Shown here piece after piece: positions 1-6,910 of a stretch of 64,000 bases of DNA. The notes below the pieces were generated by a model that worked only from the letters and a program-made list of their open reading frames with translations, searched no databases and was not told where the DNA came from. Numbering within the stretch: the stretch's first letter is position 1; each line of letters opens with the position of its first letter. The stretch is from contig UCBZ01000037.1 of assembly GCA_900470775.1 (NCBI GenBank), forward strand, positions 33,728 to 97,727, written 5' to 3'. The translations under genes were made by a program, and so were the position numbers. Origin of the DNA: Hyphomicrobiales bacterium (GTDB lineage: Bacteria; Pseudomonadota; Alphaproteobacteria; Rhizobiales; Beijerinckiaceae).

Positions 1-317
1 GGGGCCTATCAGGGAATCGCCGACCGCATCCTGCTCGATGCCAAGCCGCCGAAGGACGCTGCCTATCCCGGCGGACATGGCAGGCCGTTCGATTGGGCTT
101 TGCTGGCCGCGCTCGACCCGGCTTTGGCCTTTGTGCTATCGGGCGGGCTCGATCCGGCGAATGTCGGCCAGGCCGTCGCCATCGCGAAGCCCTGGGGCAT
201 CGACGTCTCGTCGGGGGTCGAAAGCGCGCCGGGCGTCAAGGATATCGGCGTGATCAAAGATTTCGTCGCCGCGGCACGGGCCGCGTCGGCAGCAGCGACA
301 GCAGAGGCAGGCCGGAC

Positions 318-321
<4 letters not shown>
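1..321 (+). CDS. trpF: Phosphoribosylanthranilate isomerase, C-terminal part
   Basis: TrpF converts N-(5-phosphoribosyl)anthranilate to the carboxyphenylamino-deoxyribulose phosphate in tryptophan synthesis, in the cytoplasm. Only the last ~106 codons are present; the frame is open at the window edge. The readable part has family signatures: LLDAKPPK near the start, [10 protein letters not shown], then [10 protein letters not shown] and [15 protein letters not shown], which form the phosphate-binding end of the TIM barrel. The stop codon overlaps the trpB start (ATGA at 318-321), so the two genes are translationally coupled. The upstream half of the gene is outside the window. Confidence 0.95.
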
Positions 322-1535
<1,214 letters not shown>

Positions 1536-1664
1536 TCGAAAACGGCGTCCAGCACGTAGAATCCGCCTCGCCCCTCTCGACTCCCCGCAGCAAACCGGCA
1601 ACCATGAGTTGTCCCGGCCTTCTCGGCCCGGGGCTGTGCTGTTGCGTGGGGCGGAACCGGGCCA

Positions 1665-2487
1665 TTGGGGGGCAGCGGGAACGACGGGCGTTCTGACGAG
1701 CGCGGCGAGGCCTTCACCGGCCTGCCGGTCGAGATCGCTTTTCTCTCGCGCCATGGCGTGGCGCCCACGGGCCTCGCTTTGGCCGCGCAACGCACCGGTC
1801 GCTATGGCACCGAGCCCGCGCGCGAACTCCTGGCACTCGGGCTGATCGACGAGGACGGCTTCTATCGCGCTTTCGCCGCAGAGCTTGGCCTGCCTTTTGA
1901 TACCGGCGACTTTGATCTCGTTTCAGGCGGCAACTACGGCGCGATCCTGCGCAGCGGCATCGCGCCTGTCGCTGGCGATGCCGCGAGGCGCCTCCGCTTC
2001 ATCCTGGCGCCCGAGGGGCCGGCGCTGCGCCGGATGCTCGAAGCCGGGCCGCGCCAGCGCGACGACATCGCCGTGGTCACGCCGCGACGCTTCGGCGAGG
2101 CGCTTCGGCGCGCCAATGGCGCAGCGCTCGCAATCCGCGCCGCCAATCTCGACGCAGCCGGCCTGGCGCGCGACAGTGCCCGCACCGGCGCCAGCCGTGG
2201 CCAGCGCATCACGGCTGCCATCGCAGCAGCGGCCGCCGCCACCGGCGGGGTCTTCGCACCGCTGGAGACGTTCTTTTCCGTCGCGCTGCTGCTCGGACCG
2301 GTGTTCCTCGGCCTGATCCTGCTACGGCTGGCGGCGGCGATCGAGCAGCCCGCCCCCGATCTCTGGCGGCAGCAGCGCTGGCGCGTCGATGACAGCCGCC
2401 TGCCGGTCTACACCGTCGCCGTGCCGCTTTACCGGGAAGAGACGGTGCTGCGCCAGATGCTGCGCGCCCTGTCGGCGTTGGACTATC
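1665..2487 (+). pseudogene. Glycosyltransferase family 2, 5' fragment (cut by mobile element)
   Basis: This is the N-terminal ~274 codons of a membrane glycosyltransferase. An N-terminal region of ~200 residues resembles the GspE/MshEN-type N-terminal fold (LIDEDGFYRAFAAELGLPF). Next come a hydrophobic segment at about 200-225 and the start of the GT2 catalytic domain (VYTVAVPLYREE, residues ~247-258). The frame breaks at residues D-Y-P, where the IS1595-like element begins; it reads eight element-coded residues into a stop at 2511-2513. The first available start is a TTG at 1665 with no clear ribosome site, so the true start is uncertain. Joined to the 3' fragment at 6903-8013 it would encode about 641 residues. 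The fragment lacks the catalytic DxD and QxxRW motifs, so it cannot be active. Confidence 0.85.
2480..2487. repeat. Left target-site duplication (8 bp)
   Basis: GGACTATC lies immediately outside the left inverted repeat and is repeated exactly at 6903-6910 outside the right one. Eight base pairs is the usual duplication size for the IS1595 family. Removing one copy and the element restores the glycosyltransferase reading frame across D-Y-P-T-A-K-L-D. Confidence 0.93.
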
Positions 2488-2512
2488 CGGCATTAGGTAG
2501 CAAGCTCACCTA
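2488..2512 (+). repeat. Left terminal inverted repeat (IRL)
   Basis: The 25 bp are inverted relative to 6878-6902 with mismatches only at positions 17 and 19. The outer 16 bases are identical. It supplies the in-frame stop that ends the broken glycosyltransferase fragment. Confidence 0.92.
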
Positions 2513-2525
2513 AATCAACTTAGCT

Positions 2526-2540
2526 CAACGAGAGTCGTTG
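2526..2540. promoter_or_regulatory. Palindromic operator CAACG-N5-CGTTG, copy 1
   Basis: CAACGAGAGTCGTTG lies 15 bp before the start of the 139-residue gene. The same palindrome with different spacers occurs at 5059-5073 and 5106-5120 around the transposase promoter. The right half extends to CGTTGGGG, which is complementary to CCCCAACG at 2564-2571 just inside the gene. A likely binding protein is the XRE protein encoded at 5159-5392; this is inference from context. Confidence 0.6.
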
Positions 2541-2555
2541 GGGTAGTGTTTTCTA

Positions 2556-2975
2556 ATGTCAGACCCCAACGTTTTGCTCACGCTCCGCCGCCGCCGCGAC
2601 GCCATCAACGATGCGATCAAGGCATACGAAGACAAGCTGGAGACGGCACGCCGCGACCTGGCCCACATTGCCGCGACGATCCGGCTATTCGAGATCGGAG
2701 ACGAGCCGCTTCAATTCCCGGTCTATATGGACATAGGACGGCTGTTCAGGCCCAAGGAGATCGGGAAGCTCTGCCATGAAGCGCTGGCGATTGAATCGCC
2801 TCTGGACACGCGAGAGCTGGCCGTGCGCGTCATGCGCGCGAAGGGAATGGATGAAAGCGACAACGTGCTTCGCAGCACCGTCGCGCATCGCGTCGTGCAG
2901 GCGTTGACCATGCGGCTTAAGCGGGGACTGATCGCGTCACCCGGCAAGCGAGACGGGGTCAGATTGTGGGGGTAA
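2556..2975 (+). CDS. Hypothetical protein, coiled coil plus possible winged helix
   Basis: I do not recognise this 139-residue protein. Residues ~5-50 are rich in charged residues with heptad-like spacing (LTLRRRRDAINDAIKAYEDKLETARRDLAHI), suggesting a coiled coil. Residues ~70-139 (IGKLCHEALAIES, LDTRELAVRVMRAKGM, LRSTVAHRVVQALTMRLKRGLI) look like a helix-turn-helix or winged-helix fold of the kind seen near insertion sequences. It is the leftmost gene of the mobile element, with a CAACG-N5-CGTTG operator just upstream. It ends 12 bp from the convergent 200-residue gene. It could be a DNA-binding accessory protein of the element; that is a guess from context. Confidence 0.6.
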   Translation: MSDPNVLLTLRRRRDAINDAIKAYEDKLETARRDLAHIAATIRLFEIGDEPLQFPVYMDIGRLFRPKEIGKLCHEALAIESPLDTRELAVRVMRAKGMDESDNVLRSTVAHRVVQALTMRLKRGLIASPGKRDGVRLWG

Positions 2976-2987
2976 CCCAATCAAACC

Positions 2988-3590
2988 TTACTCACCCGGA
3001 GCCGAGGGTTCCCCTGTGAGGATTTCAAGCGCGCGAAGGTAATGAACCCCCATGAGGGCTCTGATATAGACCTGAGGGATTTTTAGTTCCGTCGCGATCT
3101 CTTTGTCTCTCTCAGGCGAGCTGACATATCCGTCTATGTACCTGTTCCTGATTCTTTCAGGACACAGCGCCAAAAGCGCCATCCACTCCGCATCTCGCTC
3201 AGAAGTAAACATCGGTGACTCATCCTCGCTCAGAGGATTTGTCTGAAGTTCATCAAGTAAGATTTTGACTCGATCGACACTATCAACACGCTGCGCGCTG
3301 CTGTCAAAGACGTGCATAAGTTCTTTGCAGCAAACAAATCGTCTCCAGCAGCGGTTTAACTCTTGATCATACCTGATGCTGGCAACGTCGTATTCTTCCT
3401 CGTAAGGGCTAGTTCTATCTAGATGATAGACCATATGGCCCCTAGAAATGTTCTGGTCGAGTTTGCAGGCCCAGAATTCAACATCGCCGACATTGGGATG
3501 GAAGGCGATCACACGCTCCTTCAAAAGCTGAAGGGGCGTGACCACGACGTCTAATTCGTTTGAATATCGATAAAGGTCAGCGAAATTCAT
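2988..3590 (-). CDS. Hypothetical protein resembling a degenerate ImmA/IrrE peptidase
   Basis: The 200-residue product is unfamiliar, but its middle and end follow the ImmA/IrrE (DUF955) pattern. A helix RRFVCCKELMHVFD (residues ~83-96) stands where HExxH would be, with Lys89 replacing the first zinc histidine but Glu90 and His93 kept. About 40 residues later ERDAEWMALLALCP (131-144) matches the third-ligand helix of that family, and a helical tail follows. If so, it is probably not a working protease. A strong terminator hairpin ends directly before the ATG, leaving no room for a ribosome binding site, so translation may be leaderless, attenuated, or from an internal GTG preceded by AAGGAG (V27 region). 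Confidence 0.5.
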   Translation of the reverse strand: MNFADLYRYSNELDVVVTPLQLLKERVIAFHPNVGDVEFWACKLDQNISRGHMVYHLDRTSPYEEEYDVASIRYDQELNRCWRRFVCCKELMHVFDSSAQRVDSVDRVKILLDELQTNPLSEDESPMFTSERDAEWMALLALCPERIRNRYIDGYVSSPERDKEIATELKIPQVYIRALMGVHYLRALEILTGEPSAPGE

Positions 3591-3591
3591 G

Positions 3592-3622
3592 AAAAAGCCA
3601 CCAGAGTTGAACTCTGGTGGCT
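3592..3622 (-). terminator. Intrinsic terminator or attenuator between the two reverse-strand passenger genes
   Basis: On the minus strand, stem AGCCACCAGAG, loop TTCAA, stem CTCTGGTGGCT is followed by TTTTT. It lies after the 66-residue gene and ends one base before the ATG of the 200-residue gene, so it would stop most transcripts before that gene. Confidence 0.8.
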
Positions 3623-3650
3623 AACCTATCAGGCGTATGCCGTCAAATCG

Positions 3651-3851
3651 TCAATCGGCTAAATCACCATCAACGTCTGCGACAAGCACGGCTGTGCGAC
3701 TCTGGATTTGGTTTTCAGCGCTAACATACTGTTCAGACAGCTGTTCCGCGGTCACTTCGCGGCTCACGCCACGAAAGAACTTCAAATTGCCAATCCGGCT
3801 GCCATTCGCGGGGAACAGCAGGTTCATGGCGGCTTCGAGTTGAGGTCCCAT
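3651..3851 (-). CDS. Small hypothetical protein (66 aa)
   Basis: This is a 66-residue acidic protein of unknown function. It is supported as a real gene by a near-perfect Shine-Dalgarno (AAGGAGG, 6 nt before the ATG) and by a plausible promoter at 3923-3951. No domain is recognised; the C-terminus ends in VLVADVDGDLAD. It is the first gene of a possible two-gene unit with the degenerate ImmA-like gene, from which it is separated by a terminator hairpin. Small size and position next to a protease-like partner could fit a regulator or inhibitor, but the sequence does not show this. Confidence 0.6.
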   Translation of the reverse strand: MGPQLEAAMNLLFPANGSRIGNLKFFRGVSREVTAEQLSEQYVSAENQIQSRTAVLVADVDGDLAD

Positions 3852-3886
3852 TTGCTCCCTCCTTAAAAATCTGGTTGCACGTCAGA

Positions 3887-3917
3887 GCGGAACGCCACAA
3901 AACACACGTTGTTCCGC
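3887..3917. promoter_or_regulatory. Inverted repeat at the predicted transcription start of the 66-aa gene
   Basis: GCGGAAC (3887-3893) and GTTCCGC (3911-3917) form a 7-bp inverted repeat with a 17-bp spacer. It lies between the candidate promoter at 3923-3951 and the gene, about where transcription would begin. It could be an operator or a 5' leader hairpin. Confidence 0.35.
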
Positions 3918-3922
3918 ACCCG

Positions 3923-3951
3923 CATATATCCACGCGCCTGCTTTTTCACAA
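3923..3951 (-). promoter_or_regulatory. Candidate sigma-70 promoter for the 66-aa gene
   Basis: On the minus strand TTGTGA (3951-3946) is followed after 17 bp by TATATG (3928-3923). It lies 72 bp before the start codon at 3851, in the 224-bp gap between the transposase stop and the 66-residue gene. No other coding signal is seen in that gap. Confidence 0.45.
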
Positions 3952-4075
3952 GCGCAATAGACGTTGACAAGGCGCAAAAAATCGGTCTTCCGGCGGCTCT
4001 CACTGGCATAGTTGCCATATACGTGTTAAAAAACTGCTGCTGTCAACTAACCGTTTGATGACATTTCGTTAAGGT

Positions 4076-5050
4076 TTATTGCGTTTTCCCGCTAACAGCG
4101 CGCTGCCAATAGCCCTTCCAAAGACGGCTTACCCCGTGGGTAAGAGCGGCACTAGCTACCATAAGATACTGTTCGCCATTGCTGATTCGGCGATGGTCCT
4201 CGCGCCAAGCCATCTCACAAGAGTAGGCATTGAGGTACGGTCCGGCGATATGATGGTGCGTTCCAATTTCCGCGCGACGCAGGCGAGAGAAAAAGCTTTC
4301 CGCCATGTTGGTGCAGGACTGGCCGTCCGAATAGCACTCGCTGTGGTTGATGCGCTTCGTCAGATAGAACGTGTGCAGCTCGTCCCAATGCAGAGCTTCG
4401 TCAGCGTGAACCGTAGCGGACGGGTGCACGCGCTGGCCAATGGTCGGCAGCGAGGCGCCCTCTGACTTGAACACGAACGGCAACGTGCGGCCGGCGCGCT
4501 CGCGCATGATGACCACGACGCGGCGCTTGCCGTTCTGGTTCTTCGCAAGGCGGCGGTCGACGCGGTTCTCTTTGAAGTTGGCGGGGCGAACGTGACCGCC
4601 GAAATAGGCGCCGTCGATCTCGACCTCACCCGAGACAGTCATATCAGCCATTTCAGCGGCCATTGCCTCGCGCAGCTTGTGCGTCAGGACAAAGGCCGTC
4701 TTGTACTGCACGTTGATGTCGCGGGAGAGCTGCAAGGCCGAATGGCCCTTGGCGCCGTTGACGAAGATCGCGATGGCCAGGAGGTAGTCGCGGATGGCGA
4801 GTTTGCGGCTGGCGAAGATTGTGCCCGACGTAACCGAGAACTGATGCGTGCAAGCCTTGCACTTGTAGAGCTGCCGGGTCTTGAACGTGTAGACCGCACC
4901 GCAGTTGCAACGTGGGCAAACCGGATCACCGCCAGTGTCGCACCAACGGATCTGACGGAAGGCGCTATGGGCTTCCTCGTCCGACATACGGGCCACCGTC
5001 ACCAAGGAGAGGGTGCGGGCCGCTGCGGAAAGGAGGAAGTGTTGCGCCAT
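4076..5050 (-). CDS. IS1595-family (ISXO2-type) DDE transposase
   Basis: The transposase catalyses movement of the surrounding element. The 324-residue protein has an N-terminal zinc ribbon (CPRCNC at 45-50 and CKAC at 64-67), then an ISXO2-like RNase H-fold core. Candidate catalytic residues are Asp146 in EIDGAYFGG, Asp217 in HADEALHWDEL, and Glu251 in NMAESFFSRLRRAE; this spacing is typical of the family. The length is normal and no frameshift is seen, so it is probably functional. The ATG at 5050 is just downstream of a strong promoter bracketed by two CAACG-N5-CGTTG palindromes. The Shine-Dalgarno is weak. Confidence 0.93.
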   Translation of the reverse strand: MAQHFLLSAAARTLSLVTVARMSDEEAHSAFRQIRWCDTGGDPVCPRCNCGAVYTFKTRQLYKCKACTHQFSVTSGTIFASRKLAIRDYLLAIAIFVNGAKGHSALQLSRDINVQYKTAFVLTHKLREAMAAEMADMTVSGEVEIDGAYFGGHVRPANFKENRVDRRLAKNQNGKRRVVVIMRERAGRTLPFVFKSEGASLPTIGQRVHPSATVHADEALHWDELHTFYLTKRINHSECYSDGQSCTNMAESFFSRLRRAEIGTHHHIAGPYLNAYSCEMAWREDHRRISNGEQYLMVASAALTHGVSRLWKGYWQRAVSGKTQ

Positions 5051-5058
5051 TTGCTCGC

Positions 5059-5073
5059 CAACGAATTTCGTTG
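5059..5073. promoter_or_regulatory. Palindromic operator, copy 2 (transposase start)
   Basis: CAACGAATTTCGTTG lies 8 bp upstream of the transposase ATG, over the predicted transcription start. A protein bound here would block initiation. It matches the sites at 2526-2540 and 5106-5120 in both half-sites and spacer length. Confidence 0.65.
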
Positions 5074-5079
5074 ACGTCA

Positions 5080-5108
5080 GTGATATGCGTGGAAATGAGA
5101 GATGTCAA
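5080..5108 (-). promoter_or_regulatory. Near-consensus transposase promoter
   Basis: On the minus strand a perfect -35 (TTGACA, 5108-5103) is separated by exactly 17 bp from TATCAC (5085-5080). Transcription would start near 5073. Operator copy 3 overlaps the -35 box and copy 2 covers the start point, an arrangement typical of tight repression. Confidence 0.7.
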
Positions 5109-5120
5109 CGCTAATCGTTG
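5106..5120. promoter_or_regulatory. Palindromic operator, copy 3 (over the -35 box)
   Basis: CAACGCTAATCGTTG overlaps the -35 hexamer of the transposase promoter. It also lies just upstream of the divergent XRE gene, next to a TTGACT motif (5124-5129) on the plus strand. One bound dimer could therefore affect both divergent genes. A weaker half-matching copy (right half CGTTG) is at 5141-5155. Confidence 0.65.
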
Positions 5121-5158
5121 GGGTTGACTGAAAAAATCTCCCGCGCTAGGCGTTGGTA

Positions 5159-5392
5159 ATGTCTCCGGAACAATGCCGAGCCGCCCGTGGGTGGTTAGAC
5201 CTGTCACAGGACGAGCTTGCAAAAGCCGCTGGCGTCTCGCTGTCCACCGTTCGGGATTTTGAGAAGGGTCGGCGCACGCCGATACAGGCAACTCTAAAGG
5301 CAATGGAAGCTGCCCTTGTAGCGCAAGGGATCGAGCTTCTTTCGAAGGACGGCGCCGCATCAGGTATCGCTTTCCGATCGGTTGAACCCTAG
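5159..5392 (+). CDS. Small XRE-family transcriptional regulator
   Basis: This 77-residue protein is almost entirely one helix-turn-helix: EQCRAARGWLDLSQDELAKAAGVSLSTVRDFEKGRRTP, the lambda Cro/C1-type fold. It is divergent from the transposase, and the 108-bp gap holds two CAACG-N5-CGTTG palindromes, so it is the best candidate for the element's repressor and for autoregulation. The ATG at 5159 is preferred to a TTG two codons earlier. There is no Shine-Dalgarno, and a TTGACT -35 spaced to TAGGCG (5147-5152) would start the transcript about at the ATG, so the mRNA may be leaderless. Confidence 0.8.
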   Translation: MSPEQCRAARGWLDLSQDELAKAAGVSLSTVRDFEKGRRTPIQATLKAMEAALVAQGIELLSKDGAASGIAFRSVEP

Positions 5393-5401
5393 ATTATGGG
5401 T

Positions 5402-5473
5402 GGAGGCGGGGGGAGTTGAACCCCGAGGGGAGACGCTGCAAATCGTTCCTTGGGCACCGGCCCTACCGCCCCC
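5402..5473 (-). other. tRNA/tmRNA 3'-end-like fold (degenerate)
   Basis: Read on the minus strand, GGGGGCGG (5473-5466) can pair with CCGCCTCC near the 3' end, followed by A and then CCCA rather than an exact CCA. A GGGG-TTCAACT-CCCC T-arm lies in the right place. There is no proper anticodon arm, so this is not an ordinary tRNA. It resembles the acceptor and T-arm end of alphaproteobacterial tmRNA, but no tag-coding piece follows. It may be a captured fragment of ssrA or chance. Confidence 0.25.
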
Positions 5474-5477
5474 ATGA

Positions 5478-5509
5478 GAAGCGCCAACCTCTCACGAGGT
5501 TGGCGCTTC
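5478..5509. other. Perfect hairpin, 13-bp stem
   Basis: GAAGCGCCAACCT (5478-5490) pairs with AGGTTGGCGCTTC (5497-5509) around the loop CTCACG. No T run follows on either strand, so it is a structural element rather than a standard terminator. Confidence 0.6.
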
Positions 5510-5755
5510 CGCTTAGAACTGGAACGAGAGCTGGTTAGGCCAGCGACGAGTATGTGCCCGAACGTGTTCGATAGAGCCGAAACGGCGGCGGACATACCAA
5601 CGGACGTAAACGCGGAGAAGCATGGCTTCACTCCTTAGAAGGAGTGCCCCTTGTGTTCTCCAGCATTCAGCGTATGCTCTGCGCGTGTGGCGCTAGGCAT
5701 GGCTTTGCCTTCGCTCTCGGTTGGCACGAACCCCGAGAGACGCTGGCGCTTCTAG

Positions 5756-5785
5756 AAGGCCCGGGCTCCAACCCCCGGGCCTTTT
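5756..5785 (+). terminator. Intrinsic terminator inside the mobile element
   Basis: AAGGCCCGGG, an 8-base loop, then CCCGGGCCTT followed by TT. No coding gene ends nearby on this strand except the XRE gene 360 bp upstream, so it probably ends either a long XRE transcript or a separate small RNA. Confidence 0.75.
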
Positions 5786-5934
5786 CCACACCAGGCAACC
5801 CCTCGACTCATACACCGCCGTCGCAGGAATGCAAGAACCGCGTCACTGTGTCCTGAAAATAATTCTACCGAAACGGTTGAATGATCCTCGAAAATCAGTA
5901 TGGTTCTGATGTTAGCGATGCAGGGGAGGCACGC

Positions 5935-6831
5935 ATGGCGAAACTCACACCGTTTGGCATTGCCCTCAGAAAACTCCGAATCGAAAAGGAGCTTAGGCTT
6001 TTCGATTTGGCGGAGGCTATGCAGAAAAGTACCGCCCTGATCTCAGCTATCGAGACCGGGCGCAAAACGATTCCCGATGGCTTCGTCCTTGAAGTCGCTA
6101 GGGCTCTCGATCTGAACACTGCCGAGCTGAGACTGCTAAATTCAGCGAAAGAGCAGACCAGAAAAGAGGTCAAGGTCGAGCACCTACGGGGTGACCAGCG
6201 AGAGCTGATTGCGGCTCTGGCGCGTCGTCTGGACGACATGCCGCCGTCTTTGATCGATGAACTGAAGAAGAAGGTTCTGAAATCTGCGGAAGGCGAAATA
6301 CCGTTTCAGCGCAAGCGGCGAGGGATGCTTGTCTCGCCTATGTCAGCGGCGGCTATCGAGAGCCTTGCTGGCAAGGTTAGAAATGTTTTCTGCAAAATGG
6401 ATCGCTACGATTTTCCGATCATTGAAGTTCTTGAGATTAAACTACAAGAACTAGAACCCCGGTTCGTCTTTGACGTCCGAGATGGGCATGAAATCGACGG
6501 CGACGAAGGCCGGGTAATCCCGGGAGAGCACCTTCTGATACTCCGGACTGACGTATACGACGGGGCTTGCCGCCACCAAGCGAGGCCTCGTTTTACGGCA
6601 TGCCATGAGTTGGGGCACTATGTGATGCACCATGAGGCGACGTTGTCTCGCGCCACTACGAATGCGGACCCGATTTATCGTGATGCTGAGTGGCAGGCTG
6701 ATATGTTCGCGGGCGCTCTCATGCTTTGCCGCCGCCACGCGAGCGAACTGGCCGGGCCGGATGATGCGGCGGCAAAGTGCCGTATGAGCCCACATGCCGC
6801 TCGCGTGACGTACTCAAAGTACGAGCGGTAA
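5935..6831 (+). CDS. XRE domain fused to ImmA/IrrE-family metallo-endopeptidase
   Basis: This 298-residue protein has an N-terminal Cro/C1-type helix-turn-helix (residues ~7-62), a helical linker, and a C-terminal ImmA/IrrE peptidase. The zinc motif HELGH (224-228) is intact, and the third-ligand helix is RDAEWQADMFAGALM (Glu252). In ICEBs1, ImmA cleaves the repressor ImmR to start excision; related XRE-ImmA proteins act in stress responses and prophage control. The ATG at 5935 is chosen over one at 5881 because AGGGGAGG lies 7 nt before it. It is the last gene of the element and has its own terminator. A role in inactivating the element's XRE repressor is a reasonable inference, not shown. 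Confidence 0.88.
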   Translation: MAKLTPFGIALRKLRIEKELRLFDLAEAMQKSTALISAIETGRKTIPDGFVLEVARALDLNTAELRLLNSAKEQTRKEVKVEHLRGDQRELIAALARRLDDMPPSLIDELKKKVLKSAEGEIPFQRKRRGMLVSPMSAAAIESLAGKVRNVFCKMDRYDFPIIEVLEIKLQELEPRFVFDVRDGHEIDGDEGRVIPGEHLLILRTDVYDGACRHQARPRFTACHELGHYVMHHEATLSRATTNADPIYRDAEWQADMFAGALMLCRRHASELAGPDDAAAKCRMSPHAARVTYSKYER

Positions 6832-6843
6832 CCGCCCCAAATT

Positions 6844-6871
6844 AGCCCGGCCAAGCGCCGGGCTTCTTTTT
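6844..6871 (+). terminator. Intrinsic terminator after the XRE-ImmA gene
   Basis: AGCCCGG (6844-6850) and CCGGGCT (6858-6864) form a 7-bp GC-rich stem followed by TCTTTTT. It lies 12 bp after the stop and just before the right inverted repeat, so it insulates the host gene from element transcription. Confidence 0.85.
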
Positions 6872-6877
6872 ATGGCC

Positions 6878-6902
6878 TAGGTGCGTTTGCTACCTAATGC
6901 CG
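6878..6902 (-). repeat. Right terminal inverted repeat (IRR)
   Basis: Reverse complement of the left end over 25 bp with two mismatches. The in-frame TAA at 6895-6897 prevents read-through into the downstream glycosyltransferase fragment. Confidence 0.92.
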
Positions 6903-6910
6903 GGACTATC
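6903..6910. repeat. Right target-site duplication (8 bp)
   Basis: GGACTATC is identical to 2480-2487 and directly abuts the right inverted repeat. Confidence 0.93.

Larger units (their letters stand above)
5393..5934 (+). other. Non-coding, structured segment of the mobile element
   Basis: This 540-bp stretch has no convincing gene. It holds a tRNA- or tmRNA-end-like fold (5402-5473, minus), a perfect 13-bp-stem hairpin (5478-5509), a second hairpin (CTCTCGG 5714-5720 with CCGAGAG 5733-5739), and a strong terminator (5756-5785). The words GAACCCCGAG and AGACGCTG occur together at ~5418 and again at ~5728, and GGCGCTTC recurs after each, so part of the segment may be duplicated. The most likely content is a small RNA ending at the terminator. 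Confidence 0.45.
2488..6902. mobile_element. IS1595-family element with passenger genes (4,415 bp)
   Basis: The element is bounded by 25-bp terminal inverted repeats (23 of 25 matching; first 16 identical, CGGCATTAGGTAGCAA) and an 8-bp direct duplication, GGACTATC. It interrupts a glycosyltransferase gene. From left to right it holds a 139-residue hypothetical gene (+), a 200-residue ImmA-like gene (-), a 66-residue gene (-), the transposase (-), a small XRE gene (+), a structured non-coding stretch, and an XRE-ImmA protease gene (+) with its own terminator. Base composition is visibly less GC-rich than the flanking chromosome, which fits horizontal arrival. Passenger genes are known in some IS1595 members; a regulatory set of this kind is unusual. 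The intact ends and exact duplication suggest a recent insertion. Confidence 0.93.

Noticed and set aside
2556..3590. Toxin-antitoxin pair (139-aa and 200-aa genes)
   Set aside because: The genes converge rather than forming an operon, and neither matches a known toxin or antitoxin fold.
5402..5473. Functional tRNA
   Set aside because: No anticodon stem-loop of proper size, D-loop too short, and CCA not exact.
2488..6902. Prophage or integrative conjugative element
   Set aside because: No integrase, structural or conjugation genes; the ends and 8-bp duplication fit an IS1595 transposon.
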